The position numbers and the translations under genes are program-made. From Trichoplusia ni (Eukaryota > Arthropoda > Insecta > Lepidoptera > Noctuidae), in contig NC_039488.1 in the NCBI RefSeq assembly GCF_003590095.1, positions 8,680,001-8,744,000 on the forward strand: a stretch of DNA of 64,000 nucleotides. Reading direction: 5' to 3'. Below, one piece after another: positions 46,814-56,152 of this stretch. The notes under the pieces were generated by a model. It worked only from the letters and a program-made list of their open reading frames with translations. It ran no database searches and had not been told where the DNA came from. Numbering within the stretch: position 1 is the first letter of the stretch; each line of letters starts with the position of its first letter.

Positions 46814-49800
46814 ATGACAGAGGCCGTGCCGAACGCCGAGGTGGATGATTTGGAGGATGGCGAAATCGAGAGTGAAGGTGAAGAAACTACCGAAGTTCCA
46901 ACTGAAGATAAAGGTATAGAAACTGTACCGACAATCGATGACAAATTACCACTTGAGAAATCTGAAACTCAAGATTTTTATTATTCAAAATCAGGTAAGA
47001 AAAAGAAATCAAAATCTAATAAAGAACAAAAATTTAAGGACAAAAGTAAAAAAAATCGTAAGTACTCTAGTCCTACAGAAGATGATTTTGCTGGTAATAT
47101 TGAAAAGGCTATTAGGAAAGCTATGAACAAAAACGACGGCGTCGAAGGTCCAAACGAGGCTGACGTAGACGAACGTCGTAAACATAAAAAACGGAAGAAA
47201 CATGATAATAAGGACGGTCTAAGTAAAAAACGAAAAAAACAAGATTATTCTGATGAAATGGATGAAAGCGAAATGATGTGTATAAGAGGTGCCTCCCCGG
47301 TACATAGGCAATCGCCTGTCGATACGTATGCTGATGATGACAGGGATTCGTATGCATCTGATAGTAGTCATGAGTCTAGAGGCCAGCAGCATCATCGTCA
47401 ACAAAGGCACAACAGGACACAGCGTGAACGTAATAAGAATAATAAGAACGATAATCGGAGAAGAGGTACTCATCCAATGCAAGACCCCGAAGGCGTCTGT
47501 TTATATTATATGCAGGGTAAATGCCACAAGGGCGATGATTGCATTTATTCTCATGATGCACAACCCCCTAGAAAAATGGAACTATGTAAATTCTATTTAA
47601 TGGAATGTTGTGCAAAGAGAGAAAAATGTTTGTACATGCATGCTGATTTTCCATGTAAATATTATCACACTGGGCTTCCATGTATATACAAAGATGAGTG
47701 TAAGTTCGCACACGGAAAACCATTATCCGATGGTTTGAAGAATATACTCTTAAAACATATAGAATCAGCTCCTAAAGAAATTTTAGGGGACTTTCCTCGA
47801 CTCAACAGGGAAGGTGCTTTAAAAATGATACAAACAACGCAAGCTAGATTAATGCAGCAATATTCTGAAGCTCCAGAAATTCAGGAAAAAACTATTCCAT
47901 CTCTATTTGAATTAAATATACCAAATCCTCAAAATACGCCAGAATCTTTACAAGGAAATCAATATAATATGAACGATCGTCATAATAAAATATCGCCTAA
48001 AGTGCGACAGTCGAGATGGCAAAATGATGTATCTAATCAGAATGTTAATATGAATTCGTCGCCTAGTAATAATACAAATACAACTAATGTACTTAGCATT
48101 AAAAATCTAACAGGAGTTTTGACACCTCGGCAAATATCGGATCTTACAAAGATGGGAATAGATAATTTAGATCAATTAGGTCAATTAACAGTATTACAAC
48201 TTAATAGCATCGGTTTGTCTCTGAAACAAATCACCGAGATACAATTAAACACAATGAATATTCAGAAGTTAGGTCTTATTAACCCAAACGAACCTCAACA
48301 ATTTACTGGTCAAACATCTGCCACGAAAGATTTAGATTTAAGAGTGCCACCTATACCAGGACCTGTAGCCAATAGTACACCAGTTCCACCGGAATTGCCA
48401 GGAAAAGATATTGATATGCGATTCCAGCCTTCGACAATTATTCAACCACCTGAAGATACTTCCATAAACAAGGTGGTAACCCAAAAAGAGCCACATGCAC
48501 ATACTAATAAGGATATGATTGACATTGATCAGTACACTAAAGATGCTTTAAAATTCGCTTCTAAGGATAAGGAAAATATTGATATTTCTAATGAGTCCTA
48601 TGATGCCGAAAAACCAGTTATTGCTAATGATACAAAAGATGTCGATCACAGAGTTCTTCCGTTCTCAGACGACGCTCCAAGAATTTTACATTCTACAGTC
48701 GAAGACAATCACGTAAGAAAAGAATGTGATACAGACATCCGATTCCTTCAACCGGAACCTATATTTAAAAATCCTGAAAAACGGCACCGTCGTTCGACTA
48801 CTGACGATGAGGACAACAATTTATTGATAGATGAAAAATGGTATTCCAGCGACGAAGAAAAAGGACCAAAAAAGAAGTCTCCTGTTTCTTCGCCAAAACA
48901 AACACCACCTTCTCCTCAAGCCCCTGCTCCTAGTGTAATCGAGCCATCTGCAGTACTTAGTAGGCTTGGCGATCTCTCTAAAATAGACATCAGTGAAGAA
49001 GTTACAAAATTGTTAAATACTATGAAGAACAATCTTCAAGAAACTAAGGCCGATAATAGCTCGGAGGGCGCATCTTCACCTCAAAACCGACCAAGAGACC
49101 CTCGTTCTAGAAGATCGCCGGATAAAGTAAGTGAATCCATTAAGCCTATGATTAAAAAGACACCTCGAGTATCTATTTATGAGTGCATTGACGGTGAACC
49201 TACTGACGGGCGGAGAAGAACTGACGTTGATCTACGTAAACCAGACTTTAATCTTCCTACTTTCGGTGACACGGATTTGCGTCAAACTAGCGGTGATGTT
49301 GATTTTCGATTTGGTTTGCCTTTTAAACCGTTACCTAATTATACTCCCGCTTCTGAAATAAACGGATCAATCAACAGTCATCCTCCTATGACATTTAAAT
49401 TAGTACCAATAGATATACCCCGCCCGGATTATACAGACATTAGAAATAGTACTGCTAAGTCACAAGCGCTAGTAGATCCAAGACTTAGAAAAGTTTTTAG
49501 ATTATCCGTCGACGAATCTAATAGCGATAGTGAAAAATCTACTAAGACCTCAACCACTACTAGCACACCCACAGGGCCTAGAATCGATCCTAGAAGAAAA
49601 CCCAAAGAGGTCGAACTCGTGAGTCAAGATCAAAAATCTAATTCACTAGATTTACAAACCATATTGCAGAATTCTAATTGGTATAAAGAAATGAGCTCAA
49701 CGCAAAAGATATTTGTTAATCAACATTTAGCACCAGTGACACAAATGATCAAGCAGTTTCAACTAGAAAGAATACCCGGCAAGAAATTTGATTTAGCAGC

Positions 49801-50365
49801 TATACAAGGTAATACAGTGTTATGTAATATATTTTCGAACTTGGGTATCACATTAGGTGAAAATGGCGAGTACTCGTATTTGCCTAAACCCAAAGAAGCG
49901 TTACTTAAAACACCTGTTAATTTCAGTCAAGCTCCGTTTGGTAATATGGTTGGCCCTCCAGGGTCAATTGATGGAAGTAATATGAATATGATGAATATTC
50001 CGCCTATGGGTATGAATGCCATGAATAATATGAATTTAGGTAATATGCAGGGATTTAACCAAAATATGGCGGATCCCCGCGGAGGCCCCACGCCTGGTTT
50101 ACTAGGAATCGCTCCAAATATTCCACATAGTTTTAATAATAAGTTTGGTGGTCCTAGTAATTTTGGAAATATGCAATTTAATGGCCCGGGCCCTGGTAAT
50201 GATTTTAACTTCATGGATGGCGAACAAAATTATCCCAGATTTCCAAATCGAGGAGGTCACCGAGGGCGCGGCAATGACCGCTGGAACAGGGGTGGTTCCG
50301 GTAGAGGGCATAGAGATCGGAAGAACTTCAATGATCGAGGAAATTGGAAAAATGATAGAAATTAG
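46814..50365 (+). CDS. CCCH zinc-finger protein, ZC3H4 / suppressor of sable-like
   Basis: A single uninterrupted coding exon of 1183 residues. The N terminus is acidic (DDLEDGEIESEGEE), then Lys-rich with nuclear-signal runs. Three CCCH fingers lie in tandem from C229: CX7CX5CX3H, CX7CX5CX3H and CX8CX5CX3H, with the family phrases ELCKFY, DFPCKYYHTG and CKFAH. Further on are DPR-R motifs (RDPRSRRS, VDPRLRK, IDPRRK), Met/Asn/Gly-rich low-complexity sequence and an RGG-like C terminus (GGHRGRGNDRWNRGG). This is the layout of ZC3H4/ZC3H6 and Drosophila Su(s), which with WDR82 restrict unproductive or non-coding Pol II transcripts in the nucleus. The acceptor at 46800 shows that the 5' UTR is spliced. 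AATAAA follows at 50416-50421. The lack of introns over 3.5 kb of coding sequence is notable. Which of the ZC3H4/6/8 paralogues it matches is not resolved. Confidence 0.85.
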   Translation: MTEAVPNAEVDDLEDGEIESEGEETTEVPTEDKGIETVPTIDDKLPLEKSETQDFYYSKSGKKKKSKSNKEQKFKDKSKKNRKYSSPTEDDFAGNIEKAIRKAMNKNDGVEGPNEADVDERRKHKKRKKHDNKDGLSKKRKKQDYSDEMDESEMMCIRGASPVHRQSPVDTYADDDRDSYASDSSHESRGQQHHRQQRHNRTQRERNKNNKNDNRRRGTHPMQDPEGVCLYYMQGKCHKGDDCIYSHDAQPPRKMELCKFYLMECCAKREKCLYMHADFPCKYYHTGLPCIYKDECKFAHGKPLSDGLKNILLKHIESAPKEILGDFPRLNREGALKMIQTTQARLMQQYSEAPEIQEKTIPSLFELNIPNPQNTPESLQGNQYNMNDRHNKISPKVRQSRWQNDVSNQNVNMNSSPSNNTNTTNVLSIKNLTGVLTPRQISDLTKMGIDNLDQLGQLTVLQLNSIGLSLKQITEIQLNTMNIQKLGLINPNEPQQFTGQTSATKDLDLRVPPIPGPVANSTPVPPELPGKDIDMRFQPSTIIQPPEDTSINKVVTQKEPHAHTNKDMIDIDQYTKDALKFASKDKENIDISNESYDAEKPVIANDTKDVDHRVLPFSDDAPRILHSTVEDNHVRKECDTDIRFLQPEPIFKNPEKRHRRSTTDDEDNNLLIDEKWYSSDEEKGPKKKSPVSSPKQTPPSPQAPAPSVIEPSAVLSRLGDLSKIDISEEVTKLLNTMKNNLQETKADNSSEGASSPQNRPRDPRSRRSPDKVSESIKPMIKKTPRVSIYECIDGEPTDGRRRTDVDLRKPDFNLPTFGDTDLRQTSGDVDFRFGLPFKPLPNYTPASEINGSINSHPPMTFKLVPIDIPRPDYTDIRNSTAKSQALVDPRLRKVFRLSVDESNSDSEKSTKTSTTTSTPTGPRIDPRRKPKEVELVSQDQKSNSLDLQTILQNSNWYKEMSSTQKIFVNQHLAPVTQMIKQFQLERIPGKKFDLAAIQGNTVLCNIFSNLGITLGENGEYSYLPKPKEALLKTPVNFSQAPFGNMVGPPGSIDGSNMNMMNIPPMGMNAMNNMNLGNMQGFNQNMADPRGGPTPGLLGIAPNIPHSFNNKFGGPSNFGNMQFNGPGPGNDFNFMDGEQNYPRFPNRGGHRGRGNDRWNRGGSGRGHRDRKNFNDRGNWKNDRN

Positions 50366-50694
50366 GATTTGTATATATTTTAACTGCTGTATGTATTTTA
50401 GCATAAAGTTAACGTAATAAATTATTTAGCTAATGTAGATATATCCTTCCACATGCAGCAAAATGTGATTAAGGTGATAATATTTTTAATGACAGACTTG
50501 TAGGTATGTTGTATTTTACTATTATAGGGTTAGGTTACGTGTATAGATTAGTGTACAAGGTCCCATTTATTGTAAATATTTTTATATAGCTGGTAATTGA
50601 TCAATTTCAGTATCATTATCGATGTAAATGAATTATTGGTAATACTGAATTAAGTTTATTAAAAATTACTCATTATAAGAGCCAAATGTTTTAA
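50366..50694 (+). other. 3' flank of the ZC3H4-like gene
   Basis: AATAAA at 50416-50421, about 50 bases after the stop, is the likely poly(A) signal. The rest is AT-rich with no other feature up to the Harbinger-like element. Confidence 0.5.
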
Positions 50695-51677
50695 CTGCCA
50701 CACTCAGAAAGGGTAATTAAATTAGTCCTAATGAATACTTAACTAATTATCATTAAATCTGTTAAATATCGATCTATCCCAGAGACATAGTTTAAGGGTT
50801 CATTAGTTAATGACAACTTTAGGGTAGAACAACGTCAAATCCATTCTATCGATAGACATCGATAAACGATTGGTGTATCCACACTTGAAAAAGTGCTATT
50901 TTGAAATAACAAATAAGTTCATATAAACATATAGAAAGCATGCAAATAAGACATATCAATAGAAATTAGTTCTCTTTGCGATCGTTTTTACTAATAGACA
51001 AAGCGAAACTGGTACTTTCATATAAATAAAATAAAGCATCTGGTTCTTTCTTTTTCTGGTATCACTTATTACTAACTGTCAATATTTTCAATGATTTAAA
51101 CTGTCAAATTGTCAAGGTTATGCTGTTGGATACTTCGTTTTTTGTAAAACTTTATTTTTTCAATAAACTTTTGTGTTGTGCAGCTTTATCTATGTAACAT
51201 ATCATGTATTTTCAGTGAATCTATTATGTCAGCAGTTGAGCAACGCGCGCTTTTCAAAAACTTTCATATATTGTTAGTTTTGTTTCATTTTAGGAGCCTC
51301 TACAAGCGAAATCATCACGCAAAAGAGTAGCAAATTTTACCAGCGATGAAAAAGTTTTGTTGATGCAATTGATTAAAAATAGACCAATTGTGGAATCAAA
51401 AAAAAAAATCCACAAAATTAATAAAGTCAGCAAAATCGGACATCTTTGCTATTTAAATAATTTTTGAATTTGAATTCCCTACGACATATAAAAACGTGCT
51501 GTCAAAAGTAAATGTCAAAATCACTCATTAAAAAGTTAAGTCCAGGCTATGCTATACTTAACTTTAATTGTCATTATCGGACGGTAATGGATCGTTATCT
51601 GTCTCTGAGAGCGAACTTTTTTAAATATTTACTAAGAAACGACTTAAGTAAACGTTAAACGTCTCTGAGTGTGGCAG
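50695..51677 (+). mobile_element. degraded PIF/Harbinger-type DNA transposon
   Basis: Terminal inverted repeats of 14 bp (CTGCCACACTCAGA at 50695; TCTGAGTGTGGCAG ending 51677) are flanked by a TAA duplication (50692-50694 and 51678-51680), the usual PIF/Harbinger target. Arms share further patchy similarity (CAGAGACA, AATGACAA). It contains a Myb/SANT-like coding fragment, as expected for the accessory protein of this superfamily, but no transposase. 983 bp, so an internally deleted copy. Confidence 0.75.
51294..51467 (+). pseudogene. Myb/SANT-like DNA-binding fragment of Harbinger accessory protein
   Basis: After an acceptor-like TTTTAG, 57 codons are open and include RKRVANFTSDEKVLLMQLIK and NRPIVESKK, the first helices of the MSANTD/Naif1-like domain. 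The frame then leaves the family after an A-run at about 51401, consistent with a deletion. A short upstream frame (MSAVEQRALFK, near 51226) may be its first exon. Not functional as it stands. Confidence 0.55.
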
Positions 51678-51680
51678 TAA

Positions 51681-52720
51681 GACTGAGTGCGTGCGTCGAG
51701 ATTTTAATGTTTTGTTTGTCATTTAACATACATTGTTGTTACGATCCTAAATATTAATTTCTCTTACAAGAATGAATTACTGACAGTTTTATATTTAACA
51801 GTGTCGTGGGAGGACTATGCGCGGTCATAGTGTGAAAGCAATAAGAAAATACCTCTAGACTTTTGAAGTGTTAATTGTGTAGGTACTGTTTTTTAAAATT
51901 GTAATAGTAAATATTGAGACGGGCCTACTCACTCAACTTTAAAATAAATTCATGTTTATATTTTATCAATGTCTTGATTTACATACCTTTACTTTCAATA
52001 TTATATTTATATGTGTATTTCTATTAATAGAAATCAATAAACAACGATGAATTCTACCTCTTATCAGAATAAAAGATTTATCAGTTTTCTGTAAAGAATA
52101 TAGCCCTGATTTGTCACATGTTTAAATAGTAAGAAGGCTGGATTCTTGATCCTTCTTAATTCTTGGATCCGTATGTTGTATTTTATGAATATTCTCCTAA
52201 GCAGATCTATTTGTCAATGGTTAATTTTATCGAATAATTATATATACAATAACATTTCACCAATCATATTTTCCTCATACAAGATAATATATTTTGTAAA
52301 CAAAGATATTTACCTATATCAATACATTTTGGAGAATCAAATTTTTCTGTAGTCGTCAATTTTGTACACATTATTATAAATATATGCGTGAAGTAGTTTA
52401 CTTACGCAAATAAATTAATGTTCACCTTTAGACACAGTTCATTGTCTAAATGTCAAATCGTATTTATTGAATTGCAATACTTTGCATTTGAGTCAATTAC
52501 TAACATACAATTACTGAGTATAATCGATAAGTTTCACTTTATGTAGGCAAGAAGGTGTATGTTTCATGTTTCAAAGATTTTGTAATGCATTTTTAGAGAA
52601 GCAACGAGATGTTCACCAGTCTATGAATGGATGTATTTTAGTTACCTATCAACTTTTGCTGGGATGACGTAAGTATGTTTGGAGAGAAATTAAAGCCTTC
52701 TTGAAGATAATGAAGAAAGA
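51681..52720. other. non-coding stretch
   Basis: AT-rich with no supportable gene. It probably holds the 3' UTR of IFT22 on the minus strand (AATAAA near 52463-52468 on that strand). The open frame at 52146-52352 is low complexity. Confidence 0.5.
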
Positions 52721-53754
52721 TTAGCTTTCTTTATTGATTGAGTGCAGAACTGAAGTTATGTAACTTGAGAAGTCAATTTTCAATCGATTTCCTCCCGTTT
52801 TTAAATTGACTGCAACTTGAGAAACTTTTGCAAATGTTGGAGCTGAAAAAGCAAAACAACCTTGTTATAATATGCAATGTGGGAGACATATAGAACACAC
52901 GTAGGTAACTTGAGAAACTTACAAAGGTTTAAGGCGTCCATTTCCTCTTGTTCATCAGTACAATTATAAAAGAGGACACACTGCTTTGCAGACAACTTAG
53001 GTTGTGAAACGAAATAATTATAAAGAAGTTCCATCTCTCTAGCTGCGGCTTGGGTAGTGTTAGGAGAACAGACTAATATGACGCCTTGAACACCAACCCT
53101 TAGTGCTGGCCAGCATGATTCAAATCTGCAAATAATGCAATATACAGTTTATCAAGTCAGTTCCTTACATGACTTTAGTCTGAGCGAATGCCCAAGAGTT
53201 AGATAATAAGTATGCATATTGAAATCGTCAAAAGAAGTGAGTATTACAAAGTAAAGTACACACATATTCTCGTAAGTATTATCTACATACTTATAGCAAA
53301 GTCTTGTAATGAGACTGATGGCGTTTTATTTACATAGAGGTTATATACCTAGCCCACTGGCAAGATGCAACTTTGCCCTCCGTACCCAACTAACTATCAT
53401 TACATATACATGTTTCTAGGTGGATTTAAACAATGAATTATCATAAGTTACGTCACCTGTGGTCGCCACTACAGTCCCAAAGTTCTATGTCGATGTTAAT
53501 TGATTTTCCATTCACATTAAGATTGGGCAGTTCAAACTCTACAATCCGGACACCTTGGGTGGGTCGAGGAGATTCTGCTTCCTCTATATTTATTGATTCA
53601 GATATGTAGTTTGCTATCCTTGTCTTACCACTCTGAGAATGTAAAAAAACATGTTTTAAGTTATAGTGGTAACGGAATTTATGATAGGGATTAGAGAAAG
53701 ATGGTTTACCTCAGCAGGTCCAATCATCAATATTTTTAATTTGTTTGGCTGCAT
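52721..53754 (-). CDS. IFT22: intraflagellar transport protein 22 (RABL5)
   Basis: Four coding exons on the minus strand: 53754-53710, 53632-53457, 53125-52923 and 52842-52721, joined in phase to give 181 residues (human 185). It is an atypical Rab-like small GTPase. The P-loop GPAESGKT is at residues 12-19, PTQGVRIVEFE forms the switch region, and WDCSGDHRFESCWPAL is the G3 region, where DCSGD replaces the canonical DxxGQ. It ends with a helix and has no prenylation cysteine. IFT22 is a subunit of IFT-B and binds IFT74/81. An X-box-like RFX site and a TCAGT initiator lie just upstream, as expected for a cilium gene. In insects, cilia are limited to sensory neurons and sperm, so narrow expression is likely. 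Confidence 0.94.
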
Positions 53755-53856
53755 TGTATAAACCTGTCACTGCTTTTTATAGACCGTGTGGTAAATACAT
53801 GAATATGATATTGTTTATGCAGTAAATGCAGTTGTGTGACACCTGTTTTGTTCCGT

Positions 53857-53861
53857 ACTGA
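53857..53861 (-). promoter_or_regulatory. possible IFT22 initiator (TCAGT)
   Basis: On the minus strand GTCAGTACGG contains the arthropod initiator TCAGT, about 105 bases upstream of the IFT22 ATG and 17 bases downstream of the X-box-like site. No TATA box is seen. Confidence 0.35.
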
Positions 53862-53877
53862 CTTTGTTTTGTTTATC

Positions 53878-53891
53878 ATTACCCAGGCAAC
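53878..53891 (-). promoter_or_regulatory. RFX X-box-like site upstream of IFT22
   Basis: On the minus strand GTTGCC-TG-GGTAAT fits the X-box consensus GTNRCC-N(0-3)-RGYAAC with one mismatch at the last base. It lies about 124 bp upstream of the IFT22 start codon. RFX factors (DAF-19, Drosophila Rfx) control cilium genes through such sites at this distance. Confidence 0.7.
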
Positions 53892-54445
53892 CGCATCCTA
53901 GAGTCGCTTTGACTTTTCACCATTTCATTCTATGTACCTACGTATTCGGTTTTTGGCGCATTATTACCTACCATATGCCTACGTAAATAGTTTACTTCTA
54001 AATACGATTAAAAGTCGCGATAAAATTCTTATACATTTATTATTGCAGATAAACGGTAAGTATCTGTTGTTAGATATCTATTAATTGTAATTATTATTGA
54101 TCGTAGATGTTATCTTTATTAACACAAATAAGTTGTGAGTGTGACCGTAGTTTATTTTCTGTAAAAAAATAAATAACTTTTTGGCCCTGTCCTGTAAGAC
54201 AGTTTGGTGACTCAAATTCGTCTAGAGTAAAGTTAAGACATAATTATATTACCTTTATTAAACTTTAAAATAACAAGCCGTTCAGGCTTATACCAGAAAT
54301 ACCCAATAAAAAAAAAAAAAACCACATAAACCTAAAAGTACTAAGCTAGTTTTTAATATTAGTAGCTACTTAAGAAAAGAAACTCAAGTTACCTTTGAAT
54401 ACATAATATATGTATCAAGAGTACAGAATTCAAATGGTAAAAGTT

Positions 54446-54517
54446 AGGTCCCACCGAGATTTGAACTCGGATCGCTGGATTCAGAGTCCAGAGTGCTAAC
54501 CATTACACCATGGGACC
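54446..54517 (-). tRNA. tRNA-Gln (anticodon CTG)
   Basis: 72-nt cloverleaf on the minus strand. The acceptor stem is GGTCCCA/TGGGACC with discriminator T. The A-box starts TGGTGTAATGGTTAG, the anticodon loop is CTGGA-CTCTGAA-TCCAG with CTG, and the B-box is GAGTTCAAATCTC. There is no intron. A TTTT Pol III terminator follows within a few bases (AACTTTTACC). CCA is not encoded, as in eukaryotes. Confidence 0.97.
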
Positions 54518-55229
54518 GCTGAACATTGCAGCGAATTTAGGGATTTGTATCTTCATTCAGCAACTAAATTGGCAATAAATACAGTATATTTTTAGATACT
54601 ACTACTAAACTTATACGTAGTCTAGCTTGCTACAAGAATATCTTGCACTTTGCATACAGTGAGAGCAATGAGATACATTTTACACGACTGTTTATTTATA
54701 GCTCATTATTCTAGTACCTACCTAGGTAAGCCAAGTAATTAATCACATCTCAATAAACATATATTATATTGCTTGCAATAGATATTGCTTGATGGGTAGG
54801 TACCTAATAGGTTGTGCATTTCTTGAAATACCTTTCCTTTTTACTTATCAAATTTCAGTCGTTTTAACGATTTGACTATTTAATTTTTTTTAACATAAAT
54901 AGTCTGGCGGCAAAAAATATTTCAGAAAACATTGCTGCAATAAATGAAGATTTACGAAAGTATCTATCTACTAATGCATCAATATCTACATTGATTATTT
55001 ATATATCAATTTCCGTCATTTGCATCAATTTGTGACTTTGAACTTTGTAATGCTTATTGATTTCCCGCGCGAACGCGCATGTCACTCCAATACGGAGTGA
55101 GACCTTAGTACTCCGTATTGCTTGCATTGAGCAGAGTTGCAAAAATTTTCAATATCTCAATTGGAGCTTTAACTTTTTAAATAAAGCCAAAGGCATAAGG
55201 GATCTACATTTTATTAAATGTTAGCAGTC

Positions 55230-55430
55230 GTGGCTTAACCCTTCTGGATGTCGTTTAAAGGTGCAAAGGCATTAACCTCCTAAAGTAATTTCGGATAAAA
55301 GTGGCCTTCATGATAATCCGAGGTGTACTCTGTACCAAATTTAATCGAAATAGGTCCAGCAGTTTGAGCGTGAAGAAATAAGAAACGCACACGAACACAC
55401 ACTTACAAACGTACTAAAATACTTTTATCC
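55230..55430 (-). repeat. Helitron-like or LINE-tail remnant
   Basis: On the minus strand TTCACGCTCAAACTGCTGGA and AAATTTGGTACAGAGTA match the core of the repeat at 61094 (ACGTCTAAACCACTGAACTG, AAATTTGGTACAGAGATAG). The ends are lost. Confidence 0.45.
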
Positions 55431-55666
55431 TAGTCCTGTCTCCTGTCCCACTTCTTGATTTCCATTTATTTAGGTACTTAAATGAAAATAAATTAGCCTT
55501 ATCTACGGGAGAAAAAATATGTCACTTGAACTCAGGATTAACTGGCTATTAAAGAAATCGTTCCTCTAGTTTTCGCTAGTAGAAACTCAATGGGTCTTAA
55601 CAAATGAATAAACATCATATGAAGCAATTTTAGCTACTCATGGGTTTCTAAGAGAAATATACTTAC

Positions 55667-55726
55667 TTGTAAGGACATCTCGAGCAAAAACGGCGTTAGG
55701 GTAGGAAGTCTAACGGGAGTCATCAT
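55667..55726 (-). other. possible short first exon (weak)
   Basis: On the minus strand two ATGs (55726, 55723) open 20 codons (MMTPVRLPTLTPFLLEMSLQ) that run into a strong donor CAA|GTAAGTAT. It ends in phase 0. Downstream on this strand lie the tRNA and IFT22; no acceptor with matching coding sequence was found. It could be a non-coding or alternative leader exon, or chance. Confidence 0.2.
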
Positions 55727-55984
55727 GACTGATGCTCAGTAACTGTTCCTAACCACGTCCCTTGGCGTGAAACAAGAAGTGCCATAATCGAGCCGCGGTA
55801 TTCGTTCATTAGGCAGTGCAGTGCCAGTGGGCAGCTGTTACGTAAGATTACGGGTATTCCTTGCGGCACCATAACTGCTAACCAAGTGCTAATTAAGCTT
55901 ACCTTTTGTATATATCAGGAATTTTGTTCTGCGTTAATTTGATGTTTTATTTATGTGTCTTTACTAACGTAGTTAGTTTTTTTT

Positions 55985-56152
55985 TATGACGTTTCCCGTG
56001 CTGATGAGTTTAATCATTGTGCCGCGCCCGGATCCTAAACAATCTAGTCACATGCACAATACACTCAGAATTCGTACAAATGTTTGTCCACGGGAACCGA
56101 ACCCGCGTAGGATGACGCCCAGTGGTCACCTATACTACTCGGCTATCCTTGC
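55985..56152 (-). repeat. tRNA-derived SINE, diverged
   Basis: On the minus strand the head GCAAGGATAGCCGAGTAGTA with B-box GGGTTCGGTTCCC is followed by TGTGCATGTGACTAGAT and AATGATTAAACTCATCAGCA. Same order as the SINE at 33757-33980. The head cannot form a proper tRNA. Confidence 0.7.

Noticed and set aside
47219..47482. Several frames within the ZC3H4-like coding exon
   Set aside because: Shadows in other frames of the long CCCH protein gene.
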